This document shows positions 8,189 to 15,848 of a stretch of 64,000 nucleotides of DNA, one piece after another. This DNA is from Arthrobacter sp042667405 (lineage in GTDB: Bacteria > Actinomycetota > Actinomycetes > Actinomycetales > Micrococcaceae), in contig NZ_JBHVAL010000022.1 in the NCBI RefSeq assembly GCF_042667405.1, positions 11,369 to 75,368 on the forward strand. Reading direction: 5' to 3'. The notes beneath the pieces are model-generated. The model saw only the letters and a program-made list of their open reading frames with translations, did no database searches and had not been told where the DNA came from. The stretch's first letter is position 1. The number at the start of each line of letters is the position of its first letter. A program made the translations under genes and the position numbers.

Positions 8189-8671
8189 TTAGGAAGCCAA
8201 GACCTCGTCAAGAACGCTTGCAGCCTTCTCTTCGTCTGTCTTTTCAGCCAGGGCCAGTTCTGAAATCAGAATCTGCCGCGCCTTGGCCAGCATGCGCTTC
8301 TCACCTGCGGAAAGGCCGCGATCGTGATCACGACGCCAAAGATCGCGGACGACCTCTGCCACCTTGATGACATCGCCTGAAGCAAGCTTCTCCAGGTTTG
8401 CCTTGTAACGACGTGACCAGTTGGTGGGCTCTTCAGTGAACTCGGCGCGGAGAACATCGAAAACGTGCTCCAAACCGTCCTTGCCCACTACGTCCCGGAC
8501 CCCAACAAGGTCAACATTCTCTGCTGGAACTTCAATGGTCAGATCACCCTGAGCCACCTTGAGCTTGAGATACATCTTCTCTTCGCCCTTGATGGTGCGC
8601 ATCTTGATTTCCTCAATTTTTGCTGCACCGTGGTGAGGGTAAACTACTGTCTCGCCGACCTCAAAAACCAT
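8189..8671 (-). CDS. carD: RNA polymerase-binding transcription factor CarD
   Basis: A 160-residue actinobacterial CarD. The N-terminal RNA-polymerase-interaction domain (VGETVVYPHHGAAKI, about residues 5-60) contacts the beta subunit. The helical C-terminal domain contacts the upstream edge of the open promoter bubble; its conserved NWSRRYKANLEKL and RDLWRRDHDRGLS segments are visible. In actinobacteria it stabilises open complexes at rRNA and many other promoters. GGGGAAAG lies just upstream of the ATG. It is divergent from the LpqE-like gene, an arrangement also known in mycobacteria. Confidence 0.97.
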   Translation of the reverse strand: MVFEVGETVVYPHHGAAKIEEIKMRTIKGEEKMYLKLKVAQGDLTIEVPAENVDLVGVRDVVGKDGLEHVFDVLRAEFTEEPTNWSRRYKANLEKLASGDVIKVAEVVRDLWRRDHDRGLSAGEKRMLAKARQILISELALAEKTDEEKAASVLDEVLAS

Positions 8672-8947
8672 GTGGACTTTCCCCTTTCCCGCAGACTAGT
8701 CTATCACGATTAAGGCATACGACTGGCATCGAACAGCCCCCTCTCCCGCGCCAATACTGGGAAAGAGGGCCCAAACGGGTTCATCCAAGCTCTTGACGTA
8801 TTAGCGGAAAGATGCATCAGACAGGTATCCCGACGAGCGGGGCTTCTCCGTCCACTCCGCCACAAAGGCCTCACGAATCCTTGTTTTGGGCCGTTTGCCG
8901 ATAGGCTATGGCTGAAAAAGTTTCCAATGACTCTAGGAGTAGGTGTC

Positions 8948-9499
8948 GTGCGCATTTCTGCGATGAACACTGTCCAGCGCGGCAAGCTGGCAATTGCGGC
9001 CGCTGCAATCGGCGTCGGTCTTCTGTCCGTTACCGGCTGCGGCTTCGTCAACGCCCAGCAGACTTCGCACCAGTACTCGGCTTCGGACGGGGTCAAGGCC
9101 GACCTCGGCAAGCTGCAGCTGCGGAACATGCTGATTGTCGCTTCGGGCGAAAAGGAGCCGGGCCGCGTCATCGGCGCTGTGTTCAACCAGTCAAACTCCG
9201 ACGCCACCGTGACATTGAGTGGTGCCAACGGCGCGCAGACCGAAATCCGGGTCAAGGCAATGTCGGAAACGTACCTCAACGACACCGCCGACCCCGCCAT
9301 CCTCAGCACTGCGGGTGTGATCCCGGGCGGCCTGACCCCCGTGACCGTCCGCAGCGGATCCGACTCCACCACGGTCAACATCCCGGTAGTCGATGGCACG
9401 CTCCCGGAGTACGCCAAGTACCTGCCGACAACACCGACCCCCACGGCGACTCCGACGCCGACTGCAACGTCCACGGAGTCCGCAGCGGCCGGCCACTAA
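8948..9499 (+). CDS. LpqE-like lipoprotein
   Basis: A 183-residue predicted lipoprotein: basic start, hydrophobic core, and lipobox SVTGC at about residues 29-33. The mature part looks like a beta-rich copper-chaperone-like or LpqE-type domain (LQLRNMLIVAS, GRVIGAVFNQS). It ends in a Thr/Pro-rich tail (PTTPTPTATPTPTATST) that could span or anchor in the wall. The GTG at 8948 is chosen for AGGAG eight bases upstream; an ATG at 8927 in the same frame lacks a ribosome site. Its position divergent from carD and its size match mycobacterial lpqE. The family assignment rests on context and weak sequence likeness; the function is unknown. Confidence 0.7.
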   Translation: MRISAMNTVQRGKLAIAAAAIGVGLLSVTGCGFVNAQQTSHQYSASDGVKADLGKLQLRNMLIVASGEKEPGRVIGAVFNQSNSDATVTLSGANGAQTEIRVKAMSETYLNDTADPAILSTAGVIPGGLTPVTVRSGSDSTTVNIPVVDGTLPEYAKYLPTTPTPTATPTPTATSTESAAAGH

Positions 9500-9529
9500 G
9501 GGCCGCGGCCAGCGAACAGACAAAAGTAA

Positions 9530-9560
9530 GGGTCCCGCCGCGGCGGGACCCTTCCTTTTT
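9530..9560 (+). terminator. Rho-independent terminator of the LpqE-like gene
   Basis: GGGTCCCGCCG is followed directly by its exact complement CGGCGGGACCC and then TTCCTTTTT. It lies 30 bp after the stop codon at 9499. Confidence 0.92.
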
Positions 9561-9571
9561 GCCCCATCCGC

Positions 9572-9638
9572 GCGAGTTTTTGTACAGATAATGCCCTTAA
9601 GAAGCCTTCTTAAGGGCATTATCTGTACAAAAACTCGC
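9572..9638. repeat. Perfect 67-bp inverted repeat
   Basis: Two arms of 33 bp (9572-9604 and 9606-9638) are exact reverse complements around a single C at 9605. The outer ends read GCGAG and CTCGC; each arm contains TTTTTGTACAGATAATG. It lies between the convergent LpqE-like gene and regX3, 14 bp before the regX3 stop. It is AT-rich against its surroundings and longer than an ordinary terminator. It could serve as the regX3 terminator but may also be a dispersed palindromic element. Confidence 0.95.
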
Positions 9639-9651
9639 CAGGGGGTGGGGG

Positions 9652-10332
9652 TTAGGGTTCGAACTTGTAACCCAGGCCCCGCACCGTCACCAGGTACCGC
9701 GGCGCGGACGGGTCCGGCTCGATCTTGCTGCGGAGCCGCTTCACGTGCACATCCAGGGTCTTGGTGTCCCCCACGTAATCCGATCCCCACACACGATCAA
9801 TGAGCTGTCCACGCGTCAGGACCCGGCCCGAGTTGCGAAGCAGCATTTCCAGCAGTTCGAATTCCTTCAACGGCAAGGAAACCTGCTCGCCGTTGACGCT
9901 CACTACGTGGCGCTCGATATCCATGCGGACAGGTCCCGCCTGCACGGTCGAGGTGATGAGCTCTTCGGGCTCGCCCTGCCTGCGCAGCACGGCGCGGACC
10001 CGGGCCACCAGCTCGCGCGAGGAGTAGGGCTTGGTGACGTAGTCGTCCGCCCCCAGTTCCAACCCAACAACCTTGTCGATCTCCGAGTCCTTGGCAGTCA
10101 GCATGATCACCGGGACGCTGGAACGCTGCCGCAGCTGGCGGCACACTTCCGTACCGGGCGTTCCCGGCAATTGCAGATCCAGGAGAACCAGGTCTGCGCC
10201 GTTCCGGTCGAACTCCACCAAGGCGTCGCTGCCGTTGTCGACTACCTCGACATCGAATCCCTCTTTGCCCAGAAGATAGGACAGGGGGTCGCTGAAGGAC
10301 TCTTCGTCCTCAACTATCAAAATCCGGCTCAA
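9652..10332 (-). CDS. regX3: Response regulator RegX3 (OmpR/PhoB family)
   Basis: A 226-residue response regulator. The receiver domain has the acidic pocket (E8, D9), the phosphorylated D52 in LLDLQLPG and K101 in VTKPYS. The C-terminal winged helix includes LKEFELLEMLLRNSGRVLTR and ends VRGLGYKFEP. In actinobacteria RegX3 is activated by SenX3 under phosphate limitation and binds PHO-box direct repeats. Its ATG overlaps the senX3 stop by four bases (ATGA). The pair beside phoU, with a PHO-box-like array in the shared promoter region, supports the phosphate role. Confidence 0.93.
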   Translation of the reverse strand: MSRILIVEDEESFSDPLSYLLGKEGFDVEVVDNGSDALVEFDRNGADLVLLDLQLPGTPGTEVCRQLRQRSSVPVIMLTAKDSEIDKVVGLELGADDYVTKPYSSRELVARVRAVLRRQGEPEELITSTVQAGPVRMDIERHVVSVNGEQVSLPLKEFELLEMLLRNSGRVLTRGQLIDRVWGSDYVGDTKTLDVHVKRLRSKIEPDPSAPRYLVTVRGLGYKFEP

Positions 10333-11621
10333 GCGCTGGCTCCTTGTTCTCGGGCGCCACTGGCGCCCCCTTGCTGATTCACGTGTTGGGGTTCCTGGGT
10401 ACCATGTTCAAGCTCGACGGCGGCGGTGCCGCTTGCGGGCCCGGCGGAGACTGCCGCTGTGGCCGCGGAAGGCGGAAGGCCGGCGTCGTCGTCCTGCTCT
10501 TCCATCTCCGGCAAGCGGATAGTGAAGGTGGAGCCCTGCCCGGGCTGGGACCAAACGGTCACTTCGCCGCCGTGGTTGGAGACCACGTGCTTGACGATGC
10601 TGAGTCCGAGGCCGGTGCCGCCTGTGTGCCTGGAGCGTGCTGCGTCAACGCGGTAGAAGCGCTCGAACACCCGCTCCTGGTCCTCGGGGGACAGGCCTTC
10701 GCCCTGGTCGGTCACGGAAATGGCGACCACGCCTTCGCGCGTCCGGACACCGACGCCCACGCGGGTGTTCTCCGGAGAATAGCGGATGGCATTGTCGATC
10801 AGGTTCCGCAAGGCAGTCACCAGGAGGTCGCGGTCGCCGAACACCAGGGAATCGGAATGGCCGCCCACCACAATCTGGATGTTCTTGCTCTCGGCCGGAA
10901 GCTGCGAGCGGTCCACCGCTTCGGTGATCACCGTGTTGATGTCCACCTTGTTGCCTTGCTGCGCGACGTTGGCGCCCTGGAGGCGGGAGAGTTCAATAAT
11001 GTCCTGGACCAGCGCAGCCAGCCGGCCGGATTCCTTGTGCATCCGCTTGGCGAAGCGGCGCACGGCTTCCTCGTCATCGGGCGATGCTTCCAGCGCCTCC
11101 GCGAGGAGGGAGATCGCACCGACGGGGGTCTTGAGTTCGTGGGACACGTTGGCCACGAAGTCGTTCCGGATCTCCTCGGTGCGGGTGATCTCGGTGCGGT
11201 CGTCGGCCAGCAGGACAATATATTCCCAGCCGAGCATGGCCGCCCGGACCTGGACCACAATGGTGCCTTTGCCCAGTGGCCCGCGCGGGAGTTCGTACTG
11301 TTCCTCCAGGATCACACCGTCACGGCGGACCTTTGCGGTCATGTCCAGGAGCTGTTTGTGGACCACCGTGTGCCCGCGGACCAGGCCATAGGCGTAGGCG
11401 GCAGGGCTGGCACGGACCACGCCGTCGATCGCGTCGACCACCACGAACGCACGTCCGACGACGGCAAGGACTTCCGCTGCACCTTCTGGGAGCAGGGGCT
11501 CGGTGACATCAAGATCCACGATGCTGCGTTGACGTTCGCTGATCCTGAAAGCGAGCATGCCAAAGACGCCCAACGACAAGCCAACAAGGCCTGCAACGAC
11601 ACCTATAAGCAATGGATCCAC
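10329..11621 (-). CDS. senX3: Sensor histidine kinase SenX3
   Basis: A 430-residue membrane sensor kinase. An N-terminal hydrophobic helix (about residues 4-25) is followed by a PAS-like domain (about 45-145). The dimerisation/phosphoacceptor helix has H161 in NVSHELKTP, and the HATPase domain shows NLIDNAIRYSPE, DQGEGL, FERFYRVD and GGTGLGLSIVKH. A low-complexity Ala/Gly/Glu tail ends the protein. The start is a GTG at 11621 with only a weak ribosome site. It senses the phosphate state together with PhoU and the Pst transporter in characterised relatives and phosphorylates RegX3. Confidence 0.92.
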   Translation of the reverse strand: MDPLLIGVVAGLVGLSLGVFGMLAFRISERQRSIVDLDVTEPLLPEGAAEVLAVVGRAFVVVDAIDGVVRASPAAYAYGLVRGHTVVHKQLLDMTAKVRRDGVILEEQYELPRGPLGKGTIVVQVRAAMLGWEYIVLLADDRTEITRTEEIRNDFVANVSHELKTPVGAISLLAEALEASPDDEEAVRRFAKRMHKESGRLAALVQDIIELSRLQGANVAQQGNKVDINTVITEAVDRSQLPAESKNIQIVVGGHSDSLVFGDRDLLVTALRNLIDNAIRYSPENTRVGVGVRTREGVVAISVTDQGEGLSPEDQERVFERFYRVDAARSRHTGGTGLGLSIVKHVVSNHGGEVTVWSQPGQGSTFTIRLPEMEEQDDDAGLPPSAATAAVSAGPASGTAAVELEHGTQEPQHVNQQGGASGAREQGASA

Positions 11622-11680
11622 GTGTCCAGCTTATGCTGTGGAATCAGGCCGAAGCATTGATCAGGCGCCAAACGTCCACG

Positions 11681-11724
11681 GTTCAACTAACGTTCATCTA
11701 AAGGTGCCAAACAGTTCATGGGGC
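11681..11724 (+). promoter_or_regulatory. PHO-box-like array of 11-bp direct repeats
   Basis: GTTCAACTAAC (11681), GTTCATCTAAA (11692), a degenerate unit GGTGCCAAACA (11703) and GTTCATGGGGC (11714) follow each other at exactly 11-bp spacing. This fits the actinobacterial PHO box, direct repeats of GTTCA-type units. It lies in the divergent senX3/phoU region, 86 bp before phoU, so autoregulation by RegX3 is likely. Confidence 0.7.
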
Positions 11725-11809
11725 CCTGACACAGTTACTGGTTGGACTGTCAATGGTTTTGAAATCCGGCCCCGTCCGGGGACAGGATTTCCAAGGAAAG
11801 GACGCCTTA

Positions 11810-12463
11810 GTGCGCAAGGTTTTTCAGGAGGAGCTCACCCAGGTAGGTGACGACCTCATCGAGATCTCCAAACTGGTTCACGAAGCGATCACGAAGGCTA
11901 CAACGTCCTTCGAAAGCGCCGACGTGGATCTTGCACAGGATGTCATTGCGGCAGATGCCAGAATCGACTTCCTTCAGAACAGCCTGGACGAGCGCGCCAT
12001 CGACATCCTGGCGCTGCAGGGTCCGGTAGCCAGCGACCTGCGCATGATCGTCGGTTCGCTCCGTATGAGTGCTTCGCTGGAACGCATGGGTGATCTCGCC
12101 CGGCACGTGGCCCAGCTGGCACGCCTGCGCTACCCCGCCACAGTGATCCCCGCTTCGCTGACCCAGACCTTCAAGGCCATGGCCCAGCACGACATCGAGA
12201 TCGTCGCCAAGGTCATTGAGCTGCTCGAGACCCGCGACCTTGAAGTTGCCCGCGACATCCTCAAGATCAACATCGCTGTGGATGACCTCCACCTCAGCGT
12301 CTTCAAGGCGATCGCAGCCCCGGACTGGAGCGAATCAGCAGCCACCACCGTGGATGTCGCACTGGCCAGCCGCTACTTCGAGCGCTTCGCCGACCACGGC
12401 GTCTCCGTCGCCCGCAAGGTCACCTACCTGGTGACCGGCGAATGGCAGCCCGAGGGCTTCTAG
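11810..12463 (+). CDS. phoU: Phosphate signalling protein PhoU
   Basis: A 217-residue protein of two similar three-helix bundles (about residues 8-100 and 110-205). Both carry the PhoU metal-binding-type motifs: DLRMIVGSLRMSASLERMGDLARHVAQ and ASRYFERFADHGVSVARKV are recognisable (split here for length: DLRMIVGSLRMS, LERMGDLARH). In the family PhoU links the Pst transporter to the histidine kinase and represses phosphate-starvation signalling when phosphate is ample. The GTG at 11810 is chosen for AAGGA seven bases upstream; the frame is open to 11753 without homology. It is divergent from senX3. Confidence 0.94.
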   Translation: MRKVFQEELTQVGDDLIEISKLVHEAITKATTSFESADVDLAQDVIAADARIDFLQNSLDERAIDILALQGPVASDLRMIVGSLRMSASLERMGDLARHVAQLARLRYPATVIPASLTQTFKAMAQHDIEIVAKVIELLETRDLEVARDILKINIAVDDLHLSVFKAIAAPDWSESAATTVDVALASRYFERFADHGVSVARKVTYLVTGEWQPEGF

Positions 12464-12484
12464 CGCTCAAACCGCAGAACAAAC

Positions 12485-12551
12485 GACGGCGGCCGGTCAC
12501 CTGCAAAGGNNNNNNNNNNAAAACCCCCACACCAACCCCCCGGCCGCCGTC
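12485..12551. terminator. Inverted repeat between phoU and gpmA, interrupted by the assembly gap
   Basis: GACGGCGGCCGG (12485-12496) and its exact complement CCGGCCGCCGTC (12540-12551) flank the N run. The site lies between convergent genes, so a bidirectional terminator is likely. The true loop length is unknown because of the gap. Confidence 0.6.
12510..12519. other. Assembly gap (ten N)
   Basis: Exactly ten undetermined bases, probably a placeholder of arbitrary length. The sequence to the right is A-then-C-rich (AAAACCCCCACACC). Confidence 0.98.
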
Positions 12552-12584
12552 CACCCCAACTGTGCCCGCGCCGCCGTCGTTGTC

Positions 12585-13331
12585 TTATTTCTTGCCTTGG
12601 TTCGCTACTGCGAGGATGGCCTCGGCAGCTGCGTCAGGATCCAGGTAGGTTCCACCGGGGGTGACCGGCTGGAAGTCATCATCGAGTTCGTACACCAGCG
12701 GGATGCCCGTGGGGATGTTCAGGCCGGCGATGGCGTCGTCGCTGATGCCGTCCAGGTGCTTGACCAGGGCGCGCAGGGAGTTGCCGTGGGCGGTGACCAG
12801 AACGGTCTTGCCCGCCTTGAGGTCTTCCTTGATGTCCGATTCCCAGTAGGGAAGCAGGCGAACCAGGACGTCCTTGAGGCACTCGGTGCGGGGCAGGGCG
12901 TCGCCGAGGTCCTTGTAACGGACGTCGTGTGCCTGGGAGAACTCGCTGTCATCGGACAGGGGCGGCGGCGGGGTGTCGTAGCTGCGGCGCCATTCCATGA
13001 ACTGCTCTTCGCCGAACTCGGCAAGGGTCTGGGCCTTGTCCTTGCCCTGCAAAGCGCCGTAGTGGCGTTCGTTGAGGCGCCAGTCGCGCTTGACCGGGAT
13101 CCAGCCGCGGTCAGCCTTGTCCAGGGCCATGTTGGCCGTGTTGATGGCGCGCTTCAGGAGGGACGTGTAGAGGATGTCCGGGAGGATGTTGTTCTCCACC
13201 AGGAGTTCCCCGCCGCGCACTGCTTCTTTGCGGCCTTGGTCGTTCAGGTCAACGTCCACCCAACCGGTGAACAGGTTCTTGGCGTTCCATTCGCTGTGGC
13301 CATGGCGCAGCAGAATCAGCTTGTAAGTCAT
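12585..13331 (-). CDS. gpmA: 2,3-bisphosphoglycerate-dependent phosphoglycerate mutase
   Basis: A glycolytic/gluconeogenic enzyme (248 aa) interconverting 3- and 2-phosphoglycerate through a phosphohistidine. The catalytic motif LLRHGHSEWN has H10; the second histidine lies in TAHGNSLR, and NERHYGALQG is the conserved acid-containing segment. The start at 13331 (MTYKLILLRHG) is preferred: TAGGA lies about eight bases upstream, whereas the in-frame ATG at 13340 has AGG directly against it. Length is typical for the family. Confidence 0.96.
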   Translation of the reverse strand: MTYKLILLRHGHSEWNAKNLFTGWVDVDLNDQGRKEAVRGGELLVENNILPDILYTSLLKRAINTANMALDKADRGWIPVKRDWRLNERHYGALQGKDKAQTLAEFGEEQFMEWRRSYDTPPPPLSDDSEFSQAHDVRYKDLGDALPRTECLKDVLVRLLPYWESDIKEDLKAGKTVLVTAHGNSLRALVKHLDGISDDAIAGLNIPTGIPLVYELDDDFQPVTPGGTYLDPDAAAEAILAVANQGKK

Positions 13332-13399
13332 GGTTTTCATCCTAGCTGAGCGGCCCCCTGCCCTGCCCGGCGTTACGGGCAGCACGATAAAGTGGGGCC

Positions 13400-14221
13400 G
13401 TGGTGCAAAAGGCGGAACGTGTGGGCTCTCCCCGCAGCAGGGGCGGCAAACCGGTTGGCAACATTACCCGCGGAACCACCAACCCGAACCGGATGCGTCG
13501 GCTGGACCGCTGGCTCGCCGGACCGCAGGCGTGGCGGCTGCGCACCGCCGTCGAGCCCCTTGTGGTGGACCTGGGCTATGGCGCCTCGCCGACCACCGCC
13601 GTCGAGCTTTTTGAACGGCTGCAGGCCGTCCGGACGGAAGTGCAGGTGTACGGGATCGAGATCGAGCCTGAGCGCGTGCGGACCGCGAAGGCGCTGGAAC
13701 GGCCCGGGCTGAGCTTCCATGTGGGCGGCTTCGAAGTTCCGGTGCCGGGCAATCCGGTGCTGGTTCGGGCTTTCAACGTGCTGAGGCAGTACGAGGAGTC
13801 GGATGTACCCGCGATCTGGTCTCTGGTGCAGTCGCGGCTGGCGCCGAACGGGCTGTTCATCGACGGAACCTGCGACGAAATCGGCCGCCGCGTCACCTGG
13901 GTGGCACTGGACAGCGAGCAAGCGTTGAGCCTGAGCTTCTCCGTCCGGTTCGGCAGTTTCGAGCTGCCGTCCGAGGTTGCAGAGCGGCTGCCCAAAGCAC
14001 TCATCCACCGGAACGTGCCGGGCGAGCCGATCCACGCTTTCCTGCAGGCCATGGACAAAGCCTGGCTGGACGCGGCGCCCCTGGCGTCGTTCGGGAACCG
14101 GCAGCGCTGGACAGGGATGTGCCGTTCACTGCGCGACGCCGGGTGGCCGCTTCAGGATGGACCCTCGCGGTGGCGCCTGGGTGAACTGACGGTGGCGTGG
14201 GACGCCGTAGCGCCGAACTAA
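13400..14221 (+). CDS. Class I SAM-dependent methyltransferase, substrate unknown
   Basis: A 273-residue protein with a Rossmann-type SAM site: motif I is VVDLGYGASPTT (about residues 54-65), followed by an acidic VYGIEIEPERV turn. A basic N-terminal segment (residues 1-40) precedes the fold. The start region has two successive GTG codons (13400 and 13403) and no ribosome site; TAAAGT at 13388-13393 could be a -10 element for a leaderless or nearly leaderless mRNA. It is divergent from gpmA, which is 68 bp away. The substrate cannot be deduced; a conserved actinobacterial orphan is my reading. Confidence 0.7.
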   Translation: MVQKAERVGSPRSRGGKPVGNITRGTTNPNRMRRLDRWLAGPQAWRLRTAVEPLVVDLGYGASPTTAVELFERLQAVRTEVQVYGIEIEPERVRTAKALERPGLSFHVGGFEVPVPGNPVLVRAFNVLRQYEESDVPAIWSLVQSRLAPNGLFIDGTCDEIGRRVTWVALDSEQALSLSFSVRFGSFELPSEVAERLPKALIHRNVPGEPIHAFLQAMDKAWLDAAPLASFGNRQRWTGMCRSLRDAGWPLQDGPSRWRLGELTVAWDAVAPN

Positions 14222-14228
14222 GGCCGCT

Positions 14229-14570
14229 TTACCAGGGACCGTAGGGGCCGACGTTGCGGTTTCCGCCACTGCCCGCTTCACGGACGGCCGGGCGCACATC
14301 GGCGAGGTAGACGCAGGCCGCGGTGACGGCGGCGATCCCGAAGAGGCCAAGGCTGCTGCCGCCTGTCAGCAACGTCAACGCCCCGATGGCCAAGGCCACG
14401 CCCGTGAGCGCCAGCCAGAAGGTCTTGGTCCGTTTGGAAGCCGCCACAAACGAGGTGGGCCGGTGGCGCAGGCAATCAGCGAACGCCCACAGTTCCAAGG
14501 CCAGGGCCACCAAGCCCAGGATGAGGTAAACGCCGGTGCTGACGTACGCGATCAAGATTTTTCCGTCCAC
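14229..14570 (-). CDS. DUF2516-like small membrane protein
   Basis: A 113-residue protein with three hydrophobic segments (about residues 5-28, 47-65 and 67-90) and a cytoplasmic-type WAFADCLRHRPTSF turn, which resembles DUF2516 proteins of actinobacteria. The C terminus is Gly-rich and polar (SGGNRNVGPYGPW). The GTG at 14570 gives the family-typical VDGKILIAY start and lies 3 bases after GGAGG, a short spacing, so the exact start is uncertain. It lies 10 bp after the trans-sulfuration gene on the same strand. The function is unknown. Confidence 0.6.
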   Translation of the reverse strand: MDGKILIAYVSTGVYLILGLVALALELWAFADCLRHRPTSFVAASKRTKTFWLALTGVALAIGALTLLTGGSSLGLFGIAAVTAACVYLADVRPAVREAGSGGNRNVGPYGPW

Positions 14571-14580
14571 GCCCTCCAGC

Positions 14581-15765
14581 CTAACTGTCCAACGCCTTGA
14601 GTGCTTGCTCAAGGTCGGACCAGAGGTCTTCCACGTTCTCGATTCCAACGCTCAAACGGACCAGGTTGTCCGGGACGCTGAGCGGCTCAGCCGTGTGCCG
14701 GCGTCGTCGTTCGATCAGGGACTCAACCCCACCCAAAGATGTCGCCGGAAGCCACAGTTGCAGCGCGCGGACCAGTTCGTCCGCGGCGTCGGCGCCGGAG
14801 CGGCGCTGGTCGCCGGCGAGCTGGATGCAAAGGATGGAGCCGAACCCCTTCATCTGCTCCTTCGCCCGCTCGTGTCCGGGGTCGGAGGGCAGGCCCGGAT
14901 ACCTGATGGCTTCGACCCGGGGATGGGTGCTGAGCCGTTCGGCGAGCGTTGCCGCCGAGGCCTGCGAGCGCTCGATCCGCAACGCCAGGGTACGCAGGCC
15001 GCGAAGGGCCAGCCAGGCTTCAAACGGACCGGCGATACCGCCGTGGATGATGCGGTGGTGAAGGAGCGTGGCCCGCAGCTCCGGGTTGGATGTCACCAGG
15101 GCGCCCAGGACGACGTCCGAATGCCCGGCCAGGTACTTGGTCACCGAGTGAAGCACGACGTCGGAGCCCAGGCTCAGGGGCTGCTGCACCAGGGGCGTGG
15201 AGAAAGTGTTGTCGGTGACCACGATCGCGCCCGCGGCATGGGCGGCGTCGGTCAGGGCACGGATGTCTGCAATTCCGAGCATGGGATTGGTGGGGCTTTC
15301 GAGCCAGAGCAGGTCTGCCTTCCTGCCGTCTTCCGGGCTGATCAGGGCCTTCACCGCATCTGTGTCCGTGATGTCCACGGTCCGGAGTTCAAGGAAGCCC
15401 TTCCCTGCCAGTTCGGTGGCCATCACCAACGAACCCGCGTAGCTGTGGGTGGGCATCACCACGACGCCACCTGCTGGTACCAGCGAGAGCGCCGAACTGA
15501 CCGCCGCCAGCCCTGATGCATAGAGCAGGCCGGGCAGTGTGGCACCTTCCAGTTTGGCCAGCGCGTCCTCGAAGGGGTCCCAGGTGGGGTTCGCGTAGCG
15601 GCCATAGCCCCGGTCGCCGTCGCCCAGGCTGCCTGTACCGAAGTATGTGGAGGACAGGACGATGGGCGGATTCACCGGTTCATCGTGGGATCGATCAGGG
15701 CGTCCGGCAGCAACCACAACGGTTTCAGGCGACAATTCGGCGGCGTGCTGATCGGAAAGGCTCAT
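14581..15765 (-). CDS. Trans-sulfuration-type PLP enzyme (cystathionine gamma-synthase/lyase family)
   Basis: A fold-type I PLP enzyme (394 aa) of the Cys/Met metabolism family. The Schiff-base lysine is K210 in HSVTKYLAGHSD, and RYANPTWDPFEDALAKLEG and LESPTNPMLGIADI are family signatures. Members make or cleave cystathionine, or eliminate methanethiol from methionine. The near-N-terminal VNPPIVLSSTY and GYGRYANPTW fit cystathionine gamma-synthase (MetB) or a related lyase; sequence reading alone does not decide. No clear ribosome site is seen. It is divergent from tmk. Confidence 0.85.
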   Translation of the reverse strand: MSLSDQHAAELSPETVVVAAGRPDRSHDEPVNPPIVLSSTYFGTGSLGDGDRGYGRYANPTWDPFEDALAKLEGATLPGLLYASGLAAVSSALSLVPAGGVVVMPTHSYAGSLVMATELAGKGFLELRTVDITDTDAVKALISPEDGRKADLLWLESPTNPMLGIADIRALTDAAHAAGAIVVTDNTFSTPLVQQPLSLGSDVVLHSVTKYLAGHSDVVLGALVTSNPELRATLLHHRIIHGGIAGPFEAWLALRGLRTLALRIERSQASAATLAERLSTHPRVEAIRYPGLPSDPGHERAKEQMKGFGSILCIQLAGDQRRSGADAADELVRALQLWLPATSLGGVESLIERRRRHTAEPLSVPDNLVRLSVGIENVEDLWSDLEQALKALDS

Positions 15766-15836
15766 GGTTTCAGCGTAGTCGCGGGCAATGCTGTGGATGA
15801 AAGGTATGACGCGCCTTTGCTGTCAGGGAAGCTCGG

Positions 15837-15842
15837 TAGGCT
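15837..15842 (+). promoter_or_regulatory. Putative -10 element for leaderless tmk mRNA
   Basis: TAGGCT ends six bases before the tmk GTG, no ribosome site is visible, and the spacing fits transcription starting at or near the GTG. The same TAGGCT/TAGGAT arrangement precedes 54177, 60611 and 62040. Confidence 0.5.
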
Positions 15843-15848
15843 AGACGC

